This document shows positions 52,767-61,172 of a DNA stretch of 64,000 nt, in pieces. The stretch is from an uncultured Bacteroidales bacterium (GTDB lineage Bacteria > Bacteroidota > Bacteroidia > Bacteroidales > UBA3663). A program made the position numbers and the translations under genes. Where the stretch lies: contig CAJOLH010000005.1 of NCBI GenBank assembly GCA_905235375.1, positions 44,492-108,491 on the forward strand. The letters are read 5' to 3'. The first letter of the stretch is position 1. Every line of letters starts with the position of its first letter. The notes below the pieces were generated by a model. That model had not been told where the DNA came from, did no database searches, and saw only the letters and a program-made list of their open reading frames with translations.

Positions 52767-55247
52767 TTATTTGAGAATGTTGACGATAAGGGCTGCTGTG
52801 GTTGCGAGCGAAGTGCCAATAGCTATCCAGGTGCTTGCCTTGGTGGTGTAGTCGCGATGAACCTTGGTAGGTACAATGATTTCGCAACCGGGTTCGGGTT
52901 TTGCTCCCTTGCGAACACGCGAAACCTCTCCATTCTTATATACTATATAGGTCTTGCGATAACGTGCTTCATCGGAATAGCCGCCAGCTTGGTTGATGTA
53001 ATATTTCACATTTTCTCCTGCTGTGTATGTGACGGTATTGGGGAAAAGCACTTCGCCAGAGATTTTCACCGTGTTGTCATATTGTGGGATAAGGAGTACA
53101 TCGCCCTGTCGGAGCACCAGGTCGTCGTGTGAACCAGGCTTAGCCATTGCCTTTTCGAGATTTATGCCGACATTGTAGCTCGAACGGAGACGTTGGCGCA
53201 GTTGCAGTTCCTTGACTGAGTCGTTTTGAACCTGTGCATCGGCTATCTGCTGCTGTATCTGGAATATCTCGTCAGGGGTCAATCGACGCAGAAGGCTGGC
53301 TCCCCTCGCGTAGGCGAACTGTTTCAGTCCACCTGCCTTTGTGATCAGGTCACTGATGCGTTCGTTCTGCTTGGTGAGTGCATAGAGGCCTGCATACATC
53401 ACCTGACCTTCTACCTCGACATTCTGCTGGTCGTAGAATGAGGGACTGCGACGGATATATACCTGGTCGTATGGCTCAAGGTAGAAGTTGCTGTTGCCAT
53501 CAATCTTCAGGTTCTCAGCCAACTCGAAGGTGAAGAACTGGGCACGCACTTCGCCTTCTTCGTGTGTGGCTGTAGGGTTTTGAATTTGTCGTGCAATATC
53601 GACACGCATGGTGGATGCCGATTCAAGCAATCCTCCGGCTTGTAGCACAAGATCCTCGATGGTCTCATTGTCTGCATATTCGTAGGTGCCGGGGTTGAAG
53701 ACTTCACCATTCACTTCGATGGTGCGTTTCTTGAGGGCCTCTTCGTTGCTGGGGATATATAGGATGTCTTCGGATTCGAGAGGCATGTCAGGAACACGTC
53801 CTTCGAGGATGCCTTGGACATCGACTGGCACCAGACGGTGAGTTCGGTCGTCATTCATGCGGTACATCAGTGCATGATGTCCAACGGCTGTCTCGGTGAG
53901 ACCATCAGCGGCTTCGATGACCTGACGGATGGTGTTGACTTCATCTCCGATGTGGAAGATGCCTGGTCGGAAGGCTGCACCACGTACTTCAACGATGTTT
54001 TCGAAACGATCCTGGTGCTGATCGACGGTGAGTTCGTCGCCATCGTGGAGAAGGAATGCTCCAGCTTCAGTGGCTTTGACGTTGTAAGCTGTACTTCGTT
54101 TTCCGTTCGAGCGCATAATACGGACGGCATCTGTGTAGGCATTGGCAGTGAAGCCGCCACAATATTTCAGCAAGTGTTTTACGGTCTCTCCTTCCTTCAT
54201 TTCATAGCGCATTGGACGCTTCACCGAGCCATCAGCTTTTACGATGTTGACATACGGACCCACGATGATCACATCGTTGTCGCGCAAACGGATGTCACCC
54301 GACTGCCTACCATTGAGGATGTAGTCATAGACGTCAACCGTAGAGAGCTCGCGTCCTTGACGATAGATCTTGATGTTGCGAAGGGTGCCTATCTCACGAA
54401 TGCCACCCGCAGAATAGAGCGCATGGAAGACGGTGGCAAATGCTGAGAGGTGATAAGTGCCGGGGACATTGACTTCGCCCATGACATTGATCATGATGGA
54501 TCGTGTCTGACCTATCGAAACGCGCACGGTGGAACTTTCGTACATCGCGCCTACTTCCTGACGCAGCAGACGGTCGGCCTGAGCCAACGTAAATCCTCCG
54601 ATGCTGATTGGACCATATTGATCAACCACGATGACACCCTCCGAATTCACTGTCAGGTGGAGCGAAACTTGTGTTGCTCCAAAGATATCGACAATGACCT
54701 CATCGCCCGGACCGATTACATAATCCTGAGGTGCCGTGATATTCATGTTCGGTTCGAAGGTGAGATTCTCATTGTTGAAGATGTCATGACCGAAGATCAG
54801 TTCTTTGGGATCCACTTCTTCCTCTTCCTCGACATTGCCTGTTTCGCCGGTTCTGCGGCGAGTGTCGTCGTTTTCGATATTAAGCACCTTTTCAATGGTG
54901 CTGGTGGCGTCATCGCTGATGTTGCTCACTTCACCATTTGCCTCACGCAAGGCTGCATTGCTGGCTTGTTGTGATGTTGCCACTTGCTTCTGTGAGCCAA
55001 GCTGCTGGTCGCCGCTTTGGTACTTGGCACGCACACGGCGCAACTGCTCTGTGGTCACACCCCAATCCATCAGTTGCTTGGCTATCTCTTGTTGCGTCTT
55101 TCCTTCTTCCGAAGCTTGTGTGATATACTCCAGGATCTTCTGGTCCGTTAGGTTCAGTCCGAGGTTAGATTGTGCCGAGAGTGGCGTGATGCCAAGCACA
55201 GACACAAGCACAGTCAGAATGATGGTGATGCGAAGTATTTTCATCAT
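52767..55247 (-). CDS. Wza-type polysaccharide export protein with SLBB repeats
   Basis: 826 residues with a signal peptide ('ITIILTVLVSVLGITPLSAQ'). After a helical/charged region, the poly-export domain begins 'YVIGPGDEVIVDIFGATQVS' (about 180-200). It is followed by several SLBB domains ('VNVPGTYHLSAFATVFHALY', 'VFNPGTYEYADNETIEDLVL', 'VLFPNTVTYTAGENVKYYIN') and a C-terminal membrane helix ('WIAIGTSLATTAALIVNIL'). It forms the outer-membrane export channel for the polysaccharide. It is longer than E. coli Wza because it has extra SLBB repeats, as is usual in Bacteroidetes. First exopolysaccharide gene of the leftward run. Confidence 0.92.
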   Translation of the reverse strand: MMKILRITIILTVLVSVLGITPLSAQSNLGLNLTDQKILEYITQASEEGKTQQEIAKQLMDWGVTTEQLRRVRAKYQSGDQQLGSQKQVATSQQASNAALREANGEVSNISDDATSTIEKVLNIENDDTRRRTGETGNVEEEEEVDPKELIFGHDIFNNENLTFEPNMNITAPQDYVIGPGDEVIVDIFGATQVSLHLTVNSEGVIVVDQYGPISIGGFTLAQADRLLRQEVGAMYESSTVRVSIGQTRSIMINVMGEVNVPGTYHLSAFATVFHALYSAGGIREIGTLRNIKIYRQGRELSTVDVYDYILNGRQSGDIRLRDNDVIIVGPYVNIVKADGSVKRPMRYEMKEGETVKHLLKYCGGFTANAYTDAVRIMRSNGKRSTAYNVKATEAGAFLLHDGDELTVDQHQDRFENIVEVRGAAFRPGIFHIGDEVNTIRQVIEAADGLTETAVGHHALMYRMNDDRTHRLVPVDVQGILEGRVPDMPLESEDILYIPSNEEALKKRTIEVNGEVFNPGTYEYADNETIEDLVLQAGGLLESASTMRVDIARQIQNPTATHEEGEVRAQFFTFELAENLKIDGNSNFYLEPYDQVYIRRSPSFYDQQNVEVEGQVMYAGLYALTKQNERISDLITKAGGLKQFAYARGASLLRRLTPDEIFQIQQQIADAQVQNDSVKELQLRQRLRSSYNVGINLEKAMAKPGSHDDLVLRQGDVLLIPQYDNTVKISGEVLFPNTVTYTAGENVKYYINQAGGYSDEARYRKTYIVYKNGEVSRVRKGAKPEPGCEIIVPTKVHRDYTTKASTWIAIGTSLATTAALIVNILK

Positions 55248-55303
55248 ATTGTTGATTAAATGATTATCTTGGATGTTGCTGAAAGTTCAATCTGAAGAAT
55301 CCA

Positions 55304-56533
55304 TCAATAATAGAAAATGTAATTGATGATAATGGCAGCCGTTACACCAATGAAGTCGGCCATCAGTCCATAGCTGGTAGCATATCGGAAACGCTTGACA
55401 CCAACCGAGCCGAAATAGACGGCAAGGATGTACATCGTGGTATCGGTAGAGCCTTGGATGGTGGAGGCAACGTGACCGACAAAGGAATCAACACCGTATG
55501 TCTGGAAGACGTCGAGCATCATGGCACGTGCTCCAGCACCGTTAAAAGGTTTGAGCAATGCACAAGGCAGTGCTGCACAGAAGTCGGTATTGATGCCCAA
55601 GTGGCTGAAACACCAGCTGAGACCATCGGTGATATAGAGCAAGGCACCACACTCGCGGAAGAGGCTGATGCCCACGAAAAGGGCTACCTGATAAGGGATG
55701 ATGGTCACGACGGTGTGGAATCCGTCTTTTGCACCATCGATGAATGCTTCGAAGATTGGAACCTTCTTCTTGATACCTACCAAGAGGAAAAGAAGGATGG
55801 CTGAAAATAGCAGCACATTGGAAAAGACTCCGCTATAAAGGGTCAGCTGTTCTTTGCTAAGGGTGGAGAAGAACCATCCGATACCTCCAATGAAGCAGGC
55901 AGCTCCGATGAAGGTGCCGAGGATAACTGGGTCGAGCAGTTTGATGCGTTGCTTGATGCAGCATAGCAACAATCCGCCGAACGTTGAGCAGGCAGTGGCC
56001 AGAAGAAGGGGAAGAAAGATGTCGGAAGGATTGGCTGCACCAAATTGTGCGCGATACATCATGATCGAAATGGGGATGATGGTGATTCCCGAAGTGTTCA
56101 ACACAAGGAACATGATCATGGCATCGGTGGCGGTATCTTTTTCATTATTGAGCTCCTGCAATTCCTTCATCGCCTTGAGTCCCATGGGGGTGGCAGCATT
56201 GTCAAGTCCCAACATGTTGGCTGACACATTCATCAAGATACTGCCTTGTGCGGGATGGCCAGCTGGTATTCCTGGGAAGATACGACTGAACAATGGATTG
56301 ATAAGACGTGAGAAGGCAGAAATTACACCACCTCGTTCGCCCACTTTCATCAAGCCAAGCCAAAACGTGAGTACGCCCGTCAGACCCAGGCATATCTCAA
56401 ATGCTTTGGCGGATGACGTAAAGGTCACAGTCATCAAGCGTGACCATATCTCGGGATCACCGAGAAATATGGACTGGACCACAGCCATGATGAATGCGAT
56501 GGCGAAGAAACAGAACCAAATATAGTTGAGCAT
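55304..56533 (-). CDS. SpmA-SpmB fusion (nucleoside-recognition Gate domains)
   Basis: 409 residues with about ten membrane spans. The N-terminal half matches SpmA ('FSRIFPGIPAGHPAQGSILM', 'NMLGLDNAATPMGLKAM') and the C-terminal half SpmB ('FREC', 'ALLKPFNGAGARAMMLDVF', 'STDTTMYILAVYFGSVG'). In spore formers these are separate proteins needed for spore dehydration; here they are fused, as in many Bacteroidetes, in an organism that does not sporulate. Probably a membrane transporter. The substrate is unknown. 44 bases downstream of proC. Confidence 0.9.
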   Translation of the reverse strand: MLNYIWFCFFAIAFIMAVVQSIFLGDPEIWSRLMTVTFTSSAKAFEICLGLTGVLTFWLGLMKVGERGGVISAFSRLINPLFSRIFPGIPAGHPAQGSILMNVSANMLGLDNAATPMGLKAMKELQELNNEKDTATDAMIMFLVLNTSGITIIPISIMMYRAQFGAANPSDIFLPLLLATACSTFGGLLLCCIKQRIKLLDPVILGTFIGAACFIGGIGWFFSTLSKEQLTLYSGVFSNVLLFSAILLFLLVGIKKKVPIFEAFIDGAKDGFHTVVTIIPYQVALFVGISLFRECGALLYITDGLSWCFSHLGINTDFCAALPCALLKPFNGAGARAMMLDVFQTYGVDSFVGHVASTIQGSTDTTMYILAVYFGSVGVKRFRYATSYGLMADFIGVTAAIIINYIFYY

Positions 56534-56577
56534 GGGATGTTTGCGGAAATTATTATTGGGAGTTAATTGTTGGAGCC

Positions 56578-57369
56578 CTAAATACCTGCGGCTTTCTTCA
56601 AGCCTTGAATCACTGCATTGTCAAAGCCCTGTTTGGTCATTTCGTTCAGCCCTTTGATGGTAATTCCACCAGGTGTACAAACCTTATAAATTTCAGCATC
56701 AGGCATTGAGTTGTTGTGTTCCAAAAGATTAATTGCGCCAATGACTGTCTGGTCAACCATCTGCTTGGCGACATCAGGATAGAACCCAAGTTCGATAGCG
56801 CCTTGTATGGCAGCCTTGATGTACTGAAAAGCATAAGCTATGCCGCACGAAGTGATGGCAGTACCTGCGGCCATGTGGGCTTCATCGATTACGATGGCAG
56901 TGCCAAGTTCGTCGAAGATGGCTTTGACGAATGCTTTCTGGGCTTCTTCCATCTGGTCGTTGAAGCAGACGAGTGTCGGACTCTGCTTGATGCTGATTGC
57001 TGTATTGGGGATGACACGGGCCATTGGACGCTGATCGCCAGCCATGTATTCGCTGAGTTGGTTGAATGTGACACCTGCTGCGACGCTGATGATTAGTGGA
57101 TTGCAGGCATTGATGGCTGGATAGATTTCTTCCAATACCTGCTGTACGAGCCAAGGTTTGACACAAAGCATGACAATAGCTGCACCCTCACAAGCCTCCC
57201 GATTGGAAAGGGTGGTGTGAATGTCGGGCACATCAGCCGAAAGCCGATTGAGTGTTGCCTGGGTTCTCGCGGTCAAAGAGATGTCCTCGGCATTCACCAT
57301 CGAACCCGAGGCAAGACCGCGAGCAATGGCTCCGCCCATATTTCCTGCTCCAAGGATTGCAATTTTCAT
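56578..57369 (-). CDS. proC: Pyrroline-5-carboxylate reductase
   Basis: 263 residues. It makes proline from pyrroline-5-carboxylate with NAD(P)H. The Rossmann start is 'MKIAILGAGNMGGAIARGL'. 'VPNTAISIKQ'-type motif (here 'RVIPNTAISIKQSPT') and the C-terminal dimerisation region with 'CTPGGITIKGLNEM' are conserved. It starts 4 bases after the MCE-protein gene ends, so it probably belongs to the same transcript as the amidase and MCE genes. Confidence 0.95.
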   Translation of the reverse strand: MKIAILGAGNMGGAIARGLASGSMVNAEDISLTARTQATLNRLSADVPDIHTTLSNREACEGAAIVMLCVKPWLVQQVLEEIYPAINACNPLIISVAAGVTFNQLSEYMAGDQRPMARVIPNTAISIKQSPTLVCFNDQMEEAQKAFVKAIFDELGTAIVIDEAHMAAGTAITSCGIAYAFQYIKAAIQGAIELGFYPDVAKQMVDQTVIGAINLLEHNNSMPDAEIYKVCTPGGITIKGLNEMTKQGFDNAVIQGLKKAAGI

Positions 57370-57373
57370 TGTT

Positions 57374-58249
57374 TTAGAATACTTTTACCCGGATATACTT
57401 CTTGGGATTCTCCTTAATGGCATTGACAAGTGAGTCAACGTCCGAAAGGGTGTGATTCAGATGGTCATGCAAATCGGTAGTGTTGAGTAATTTGCCAATG
57501 CTATTGTCATCGGCTTGAACTTGCCTTAACAGCTGATTCACCTCGTTGAGAGTCTTGTCGGCGTTGGCAAGGATCTTTTCGATTTCAGCATCCTTGAGGT
57601 GTTCAGAAATGGTGTCAAGGTTAGCCGTCGTGCTTTCTACGTTGTTCATGATGGCTGGCACATCATTTTTGAGCAAACCATTCAACGAATTGACCGTCTG
57701 ATTGAGACTAAGAGTTAACTTGTTCAGCTCCAGCAGGCTCTCCTGCACTTTGCTATCATTTACCAGAACAGTGATACCTGTTACCAATGTATCGAGCTTC
57801 GGAAGCAGAGCATCCACTTTTGCGATGATAGGATCTGCCTTGTCGAGCAAACTGGCATTGGTGGTAGGTGCGTAAATGGTGTCCCAAGTATTGTAAAACT
57901 GTTGGCTCTCGCCCAATTCGAGATTGATGCTTGAGGTTCCAAGCAGATCGGATGTAACTGAAACGCGGCTGTCAATAGGTATCTTGATTTTATCATCGTA
58001 GATGTTGAGGGTGACCACGACTCGATTGGTTGGTTTGTCATATTTCATTTCGCGGACGATGCCCACCTTCAGGCCATGCAGCTTGACATGGCTTGAAACT
58101 GCCAATCCCTCGACCTTATCGCTCGAAAGATAATAGAAATCTCCCTGTCGCAGGGTGTGGACACCTTTCAGATAATTTGCGCCCAGATAAAGGATGACGA
58201 GCGCAACTATTGCCCAGAAACCGATTTTAAATTCGTTGTTGATTTTCAT
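57374..58249 (-). CDS. MlaD/MCE-family lipid transport protein
   Basis: 291 residues. One N-terminal membrane helix ('IGFWAIVALVILYLGANYLK'), then an MCE domain ('LAVSSHVKLHGLKVGIVREM'), then a long helical part with heptad-like repeats (about 170-270). Such proteins bind phospholipids in the periplasm and work with an ABC transporter (MlaE/MlaF), which is not in the window. It sits 12 bases after the amidase gene and 4 bases before proC. Confidence 0.9.
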   Translation of the reverse strand: MKINNEFKIGFWAIVALVILYLGANYLKGVHTLRQGDFYYLSSDKVEGLAVSSHVKLHGLKVGIVREMKYDKPTNRVVVTLNIYDDKIKIPIDSRVSVTSDLLGTSSINLELGESQQFYNTWDTIYAPTTNASLLDKADPIIAKVDALLPKLDTLVTGITVLVNDSKVQESLLELNKLTLSLNQTVNSLNGLLKNDVPAIMNNVESTTANLDTISEHLKDAEIEKILANADKTLNEVNQLLRQVQADDNSIGKLLNTTDLHDHLNHTLSDVDSLVNAIKENPKKYIRVKVF

Positions 58250-58261
58250 TTTTATCGATAT

Positions 58262-59431
58262 TTACTGATTCTTTATTCGATTACCATTGGCATCAAACTT
58301 CACGGGGAATGCACCAGGGAACAATTTTTCCACTTTCTTCAGTTCTGCATTCAGTCCTTGTGAAGTAGGTGAGCTGCCGTAGGTATATTTGTAGAGGTCA
58401 CCATCCTTGTAATACGACACTGGGCTTAGTCCCTTGAATTCGGGAGAACCTTCCTTCAATAGTTTCGATGTGGAAAGGAATTGTATCTTCCAAACTACGT
58501 TGCCTGTAGCTTGCTGCTTGGGTGTATTGTCGGCTGGCTGACTGCTTGGCTTCTGTTTGTCCTGATTGTTGGGTTTGACATCTTCCTTCGGCTGTTGCTC
58601 AGGCTTCGAATTATCTTGATTGGAGAGCTGGCGTTTGTCCCATTTCCGCTTGTATTCCTTGAAGCCTTGGTAAAGGGCATTGGCAAAGGCGCTTTGAGCT
58701 TCGTCTGTATTGATAAACCGTTCCTCGGCCACATTGCTCATGTAACCGAGTTCAACGAGGATGGCTGGCATCGGGGAATAGCAAAGCACAAATAGGTTCT
58801 TTGCCTTAACGCCGCGACTCACTACGTTCTTGGCATAGCTTGTTTGCTTGAGGCCTGCGATAAGATTCCTATGAACGGCATTTGCAATTTCGAGACTCTG
58901 TTTGTTGTGCTTCTCACGTTGTGCCTGACAAAGAATCTTGGTTTCGATGTCGATGTCGGTATCGAAATTCACACGCTTACCACTGATGTCAAGGTTCTCG
59001 CGTTCCTCTACCAGACGTTCCTCCACACGACGTTTGCCGCTGTCCGAACCCTCAGTGCCAAAGATATAGGTCTCGAAGCCATGAACAGATGACGTCGGAC
59101 ACGCATTAACATGAATCGAAATGAAGAGGTCACCTTTGTTCCTTTTAGCAATCTGCGTACGCTCGGGCAGTGAAGGGTATTTGTCGGTTTTGCGGGTATA
59201 GACAACCGTCACGTCGCTGTAATTCCTTTCGATGAGTCTTCCAAGTTTTAGTGCGACATTCAGCGCAATGGTTTTTTCGTCCTGCTTGCATTTGCGATGT
59301 GGAGTGCCATGGTCGCCACCGCCATGTCCGGGGTCGATGATGATGGTGAATTGTTCCTTGGCGACGAGTTGCAAAGGAAGTGCCAGCGCAAACAATGTAA
59401 GCATTGTCAATAGGCGAAATAGACGTAGCAT
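58262..59431 (-). CDS. amiC: N-acetylmuramoyl-L-alanine amidase (Amidase_3)
   Basis: 389 residues with a signal peptide ('LLTMLTLFALALPLQLVA'). The zinc amidase domain covers about 28-245: 'IIIDPGHGGGDHGTPH', a Glu in 'QDEKTIALNVAL', 'SIHVNACPTSSVHGFETYIF' and 'AILVELGYMSN'. A Q/N/P-rich linker (about 260-310) leads to a C-terminal SPOR-like domain ('WKIQFLSTSKLLKEG...SYYKDGDLYKYTYG'), which would direct it to septal peptidoglycan. It cleaves stem peptides from glycan strands during division. First gene of the leftward run, promoter at 59457-59484. The gene symbol is by analogy. Confidence 0.93.
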   Translation of the reverse strand: MLRLFRLLTMLTLFALALPLQLVAKEQFTIIIDPGHGGGDHGTPHRKCKQDEKTIALNVALKLGRLIERNYSDVTVVYTRKTDKYPSLPERTQIAKRNKGDLFISIHVNACPTSSVHGFETYIFGTEGSDSGKRRVEERLVEERENLDISGKRVNFDTDIDIETKILCQAQREKHNKQSLEIANAVHRNLIAGLKQTSYAKNVVSRGVKAKNLFVLCYSPMPAILVELGYMSNVAEERFINTDEAQSAFANALYQGFKEYKRKWDKRQLSNQDNSKPEQQPKEDVKPNNQDKQKPSSQPADNTPKQQATGNVVWKIQFLSTSKLLKEGSPEFKGLSPVSYYKDGDLYKYTYGSSPTSQGLNAELKKVEKLFPGAFPVKFDANGNRIKNQ

Positions 59432-59456
59432 AGCGTAAAATTACATATTTTGGGTG

Positions 59457-59486
59457 CAAATTTACGAAAAAAATTTGTAAATTCAA
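59457..59486 (-). promoter_or_regulatory. Promoter of the amidase/MCE/proC transcript
   Basis: Reading leftward: TTG (59486 to 59484), a 19-base spacer and TAAATTTG (59464 to 59457), 25 bases before the start codon. Confidence 0.65.
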
Positions 59487-59505
59487 CAAAAATATATTAT
59501 TTTTG
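59474..59505 (+). promoter_or_regulatory. Promoter of aroE
   Basis: TTTG (59474-59477), a 20-base spacer and TATTTTTG (59498-59505), 59 bases before the ATG at 59565. It overlaps the divergent amidase promoter. Confidence 0.65.
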
Positions 59506-59564
59506 CGCCAAGTTTTCGTTTTTTTGACAAATATAGTAATTATTTAAGCAAATAACTGGACTTT

Positions 59565-59873
59565 ATGCATAAAATATTTGGTCTCTTGGGTCATCCTTTG
59601 GGACATTCCTTTTCAAGGAAATTCCATAATGCACGCTTCTTGCGTTTGGGCATTGATGCAGAATATGTAAACTTTGATTTGGAAAGCATTTCTCAACTTC
59701 CTGCTCTGCTTGTCAGCGAACCATCGCTGTGTGGCCTTAACGTGACGATTCCTTATAAGCAGCAGGTGTTGCCTTATTTGGATGAACTCGATCCCGTCGC
59801 TGCCAGGATTGGTGCTGTAAATACCATTTGTATCAAACGCCTTTCTCCGCATGAGGCAGAGAAGCAAAAGTGA
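59565..59873 (+). CDS. aroE: Shikimate dehydrogenase, N-terminal part (split aroE)
   Basis: 102 residues with the substrate-binding half of AroE: 'GLLGHPLGHSFSRKFHN' (shikimate-binding Ser residues), 'LNVTIPYKQQVLPYLDELD' (catalytic Lys) and 'ARIGAVNTICI'. The frame ends in TGA at 59871-59873. The rest of the enzyme continues in the -1 frame from 59870, overlapping by four bases (GTGA). Together the parts give about 272 residues, the usual AroE length, with no motif missing. Either a frameshift mutation, a sequencing error in the AAAA run at 59866-59869, or two coupled polypeptides. Confidence 0.85.
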   Translation: MHKIFGLLGHPLGHSFSRKFHNARFLRLGIDAEYVNFDLESISQLPALLVSEPSLCGLNVTIPYKQQVLPYLDELDPVAARIGAVNTICIKRLSPHEAEKQK

Positions 59874-60382
59874 ATAAACTGCCAGGTCTTTGGCTCAAGG
59901 GCTACAACACGGATATTATCGGTTTTCGCGACAGCATCCGGCCATTGTTAATGCAGGCTGGCATTATCGAAAAAAGTGGAATGGCGCTTCCTGATTCGGG
60001 CGCTCTCATCTTGGGCACTGGAGGTGCCTCCAAAGCCATTCGGGTGGCGTTGGAAGATATGGGAATAGCTTATACATTTGTTTCACGCACTCCTTCTGAC
60101 GATCGTCTTACGTATGAACAACTGACATCAGAAGTAATGTCCACTCATAAGGTCATTATCAACTGTTCGCCTGTAGGAACCTTCCCGAATGTTGATGCCT
60201 GTCCTGCCATTCCATACGAATTTCTTACCTCGAAGCATGTCTGTTACGATCTGGTTTATAATCCCGAGGTGACTCTTTTTTTGGCGAAGGCAAAAGAAAA
60301 AGGCGCCTTCACAATGAATGGAGGCGCCATGCTTGAAGGTCAGGCTATCGCATCGTACGAATATTGGATAGCACAAGGCTAA
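59870..60382 (+). CDS. aroE: Shikimate dehydrogenase, C-terminal part (split aroE)
   Basis: 170 residues if started at GTG 59870, beginning right at the junction with the preceding part. It holds 'LKGYNTDIIGFRDSIRPLL' (conserved Asn-Thr-Asp of the active site), the NADP-binding 'LILGTGGASKAIRVAL', 'YDLVYNPEVTLFLAKAKEKG' and 'NGGAMLEGQAIASYEYW'. The frame is open back to 59855. It makes shikimate from 3-dehydroshikimate only together with the upstream part. The next gene, convergent, ends 3 bases away. Confidence 0.85.
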   Translation: MNKLPGLWLKGYNTDIIGFRDSIRPLLMQAGIIEKSGMALPDSGALILGTGGASKAIRVALEDMGIAYTFVSRTPSDDRLTYEQLTSEVMSTHKVIINCSPVGTFPNVDACPAIPYEFLTSKHVCYDLVYNPEVTLFLAKAKEKGAFTMNGGAMLEGQAIASYEYWIAQG

Positions 60383-60385
60383 TCC

Positions 60386-61021
60386 TTATTTCCATGTCTG
60401 CCAGTCTCCCATGATGATGTCTGGATTTTCGTCTTCATCGGCAGCCAGTTCTTTGCTCTTTTTTTCATCAAATTCTTTGAGGAGCACTTCGATGGCTTTC
60501 GATTGATTGCGATTAACATCTTCGATGAGGTCCATGATTTCGAGGAAACAGGGGAGGGGTGGACGATCGGTAGGAAACCTTACATCCACGTGCATCAGAC
60601 AAGCCCCATATAGCCCCAGACTGAAATTCATTTGTCTTTCGAGGTTCTCATTCCCGTTGGGGATGTAGAATCCTTTTTGTTGGAGCGGTTTCAAATGGTC
60701 GTGTAGTGTTGCTGCATGGTCTTTTCCTTCGATGCTGCTGAACGAAAGCGTCCACAAATCTTCTCCTGAATGGCCTAAAAGTGCTTCTCGTTCGAGATAG
60801 ACCTGACAGTCTATGCCAAGAAACAGGTAGTTCCACGAAAGCGATGCTCGGTAAGCCGAGATGCTTTGTTCCAAACGCACAGGCCTACCTGCACGACGCA
60901 TTTCGCTGAAGTACCACCATCGTTTTGTAGATGCGTGTGCCTTTACTCCAGCGAAGAGCGCCATGGCTTCCAGTTTCATGAGGTTGCTCTGTTTCGCTTG
61001 TTCTCTATTCATTTCATTCAA
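60386..61021 (-). CDS. Hypothetical protein of the MoxR/VWA gene set
   Basis: 211 residues, cytoplasmic. I do not recognise the family. Visible features: a basic/aromatic N-terminal part ('ASTKRWWYFSEMRRAGRPVR'), a middle part with 'YLEREALLGHSGEDLWTLSF', and a very acidic C-terminus ('KKSKELAADEDENPDIIMGD'). It follows the VWA gene on the same strand after a spacer of 9-bp repeats, so it probably works with the ATPase and VWA protein. Confidence 0.75.
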   Translation of the reverse strand: MNEMNREQAKQSNLMKLEAMALFAGVKAHASTKRWWYFSEMRRAGRPVRLEQSISAYRASLSWNYLFLGIDCQVYLEREALLGHSGEDLWTLSFSSIEGKDHAATLHDHLKPLQQKGFYIPNGNENLERQMNFSLGLYGACLMHVDVRFPTDRPPLPCFLEIMDLIEDVNRNQSKAIEVLLKEFDEKKSKELAADEDENPDIIMGDWQTWK

Positions 61022-61076
61022 ATCTTTATCACTTTCTTTCCCTTTTGAATCTCTCTTAACACCTTTGGCACATCTA

Positions 61077-61172
61077 TCCCCTCAAACCTTTCGAACATCT
61101 CGAACCCCTCAAACCTTTCGAACATCTCGAACCCCTCAAACCCCTCGAACCCCTCAAACCCTTCAAACCCTC
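61077..61172. repeat. 9-bp repeat array between the VWA gene and the hypothetical gene
   Basis: About ten units such as CCTTTCGAA, CATCTCGAA, CCCCTCAAA and CCCCTCGAA in tandem, with a 36-bp higher-order repeat near the left end. It fills most of the 151-base spacer. Confidence 0.85.

Noticed and set aside
59855..59873. Programmed -1 frameshift joining the aroE halves
   Set aside because: The junction reads CAA AAG TGA, which is not a standard X XXY YYZ slippery heptamer, and no obvious downstream stimulating structure was seen. An indel or split gene is simpler.
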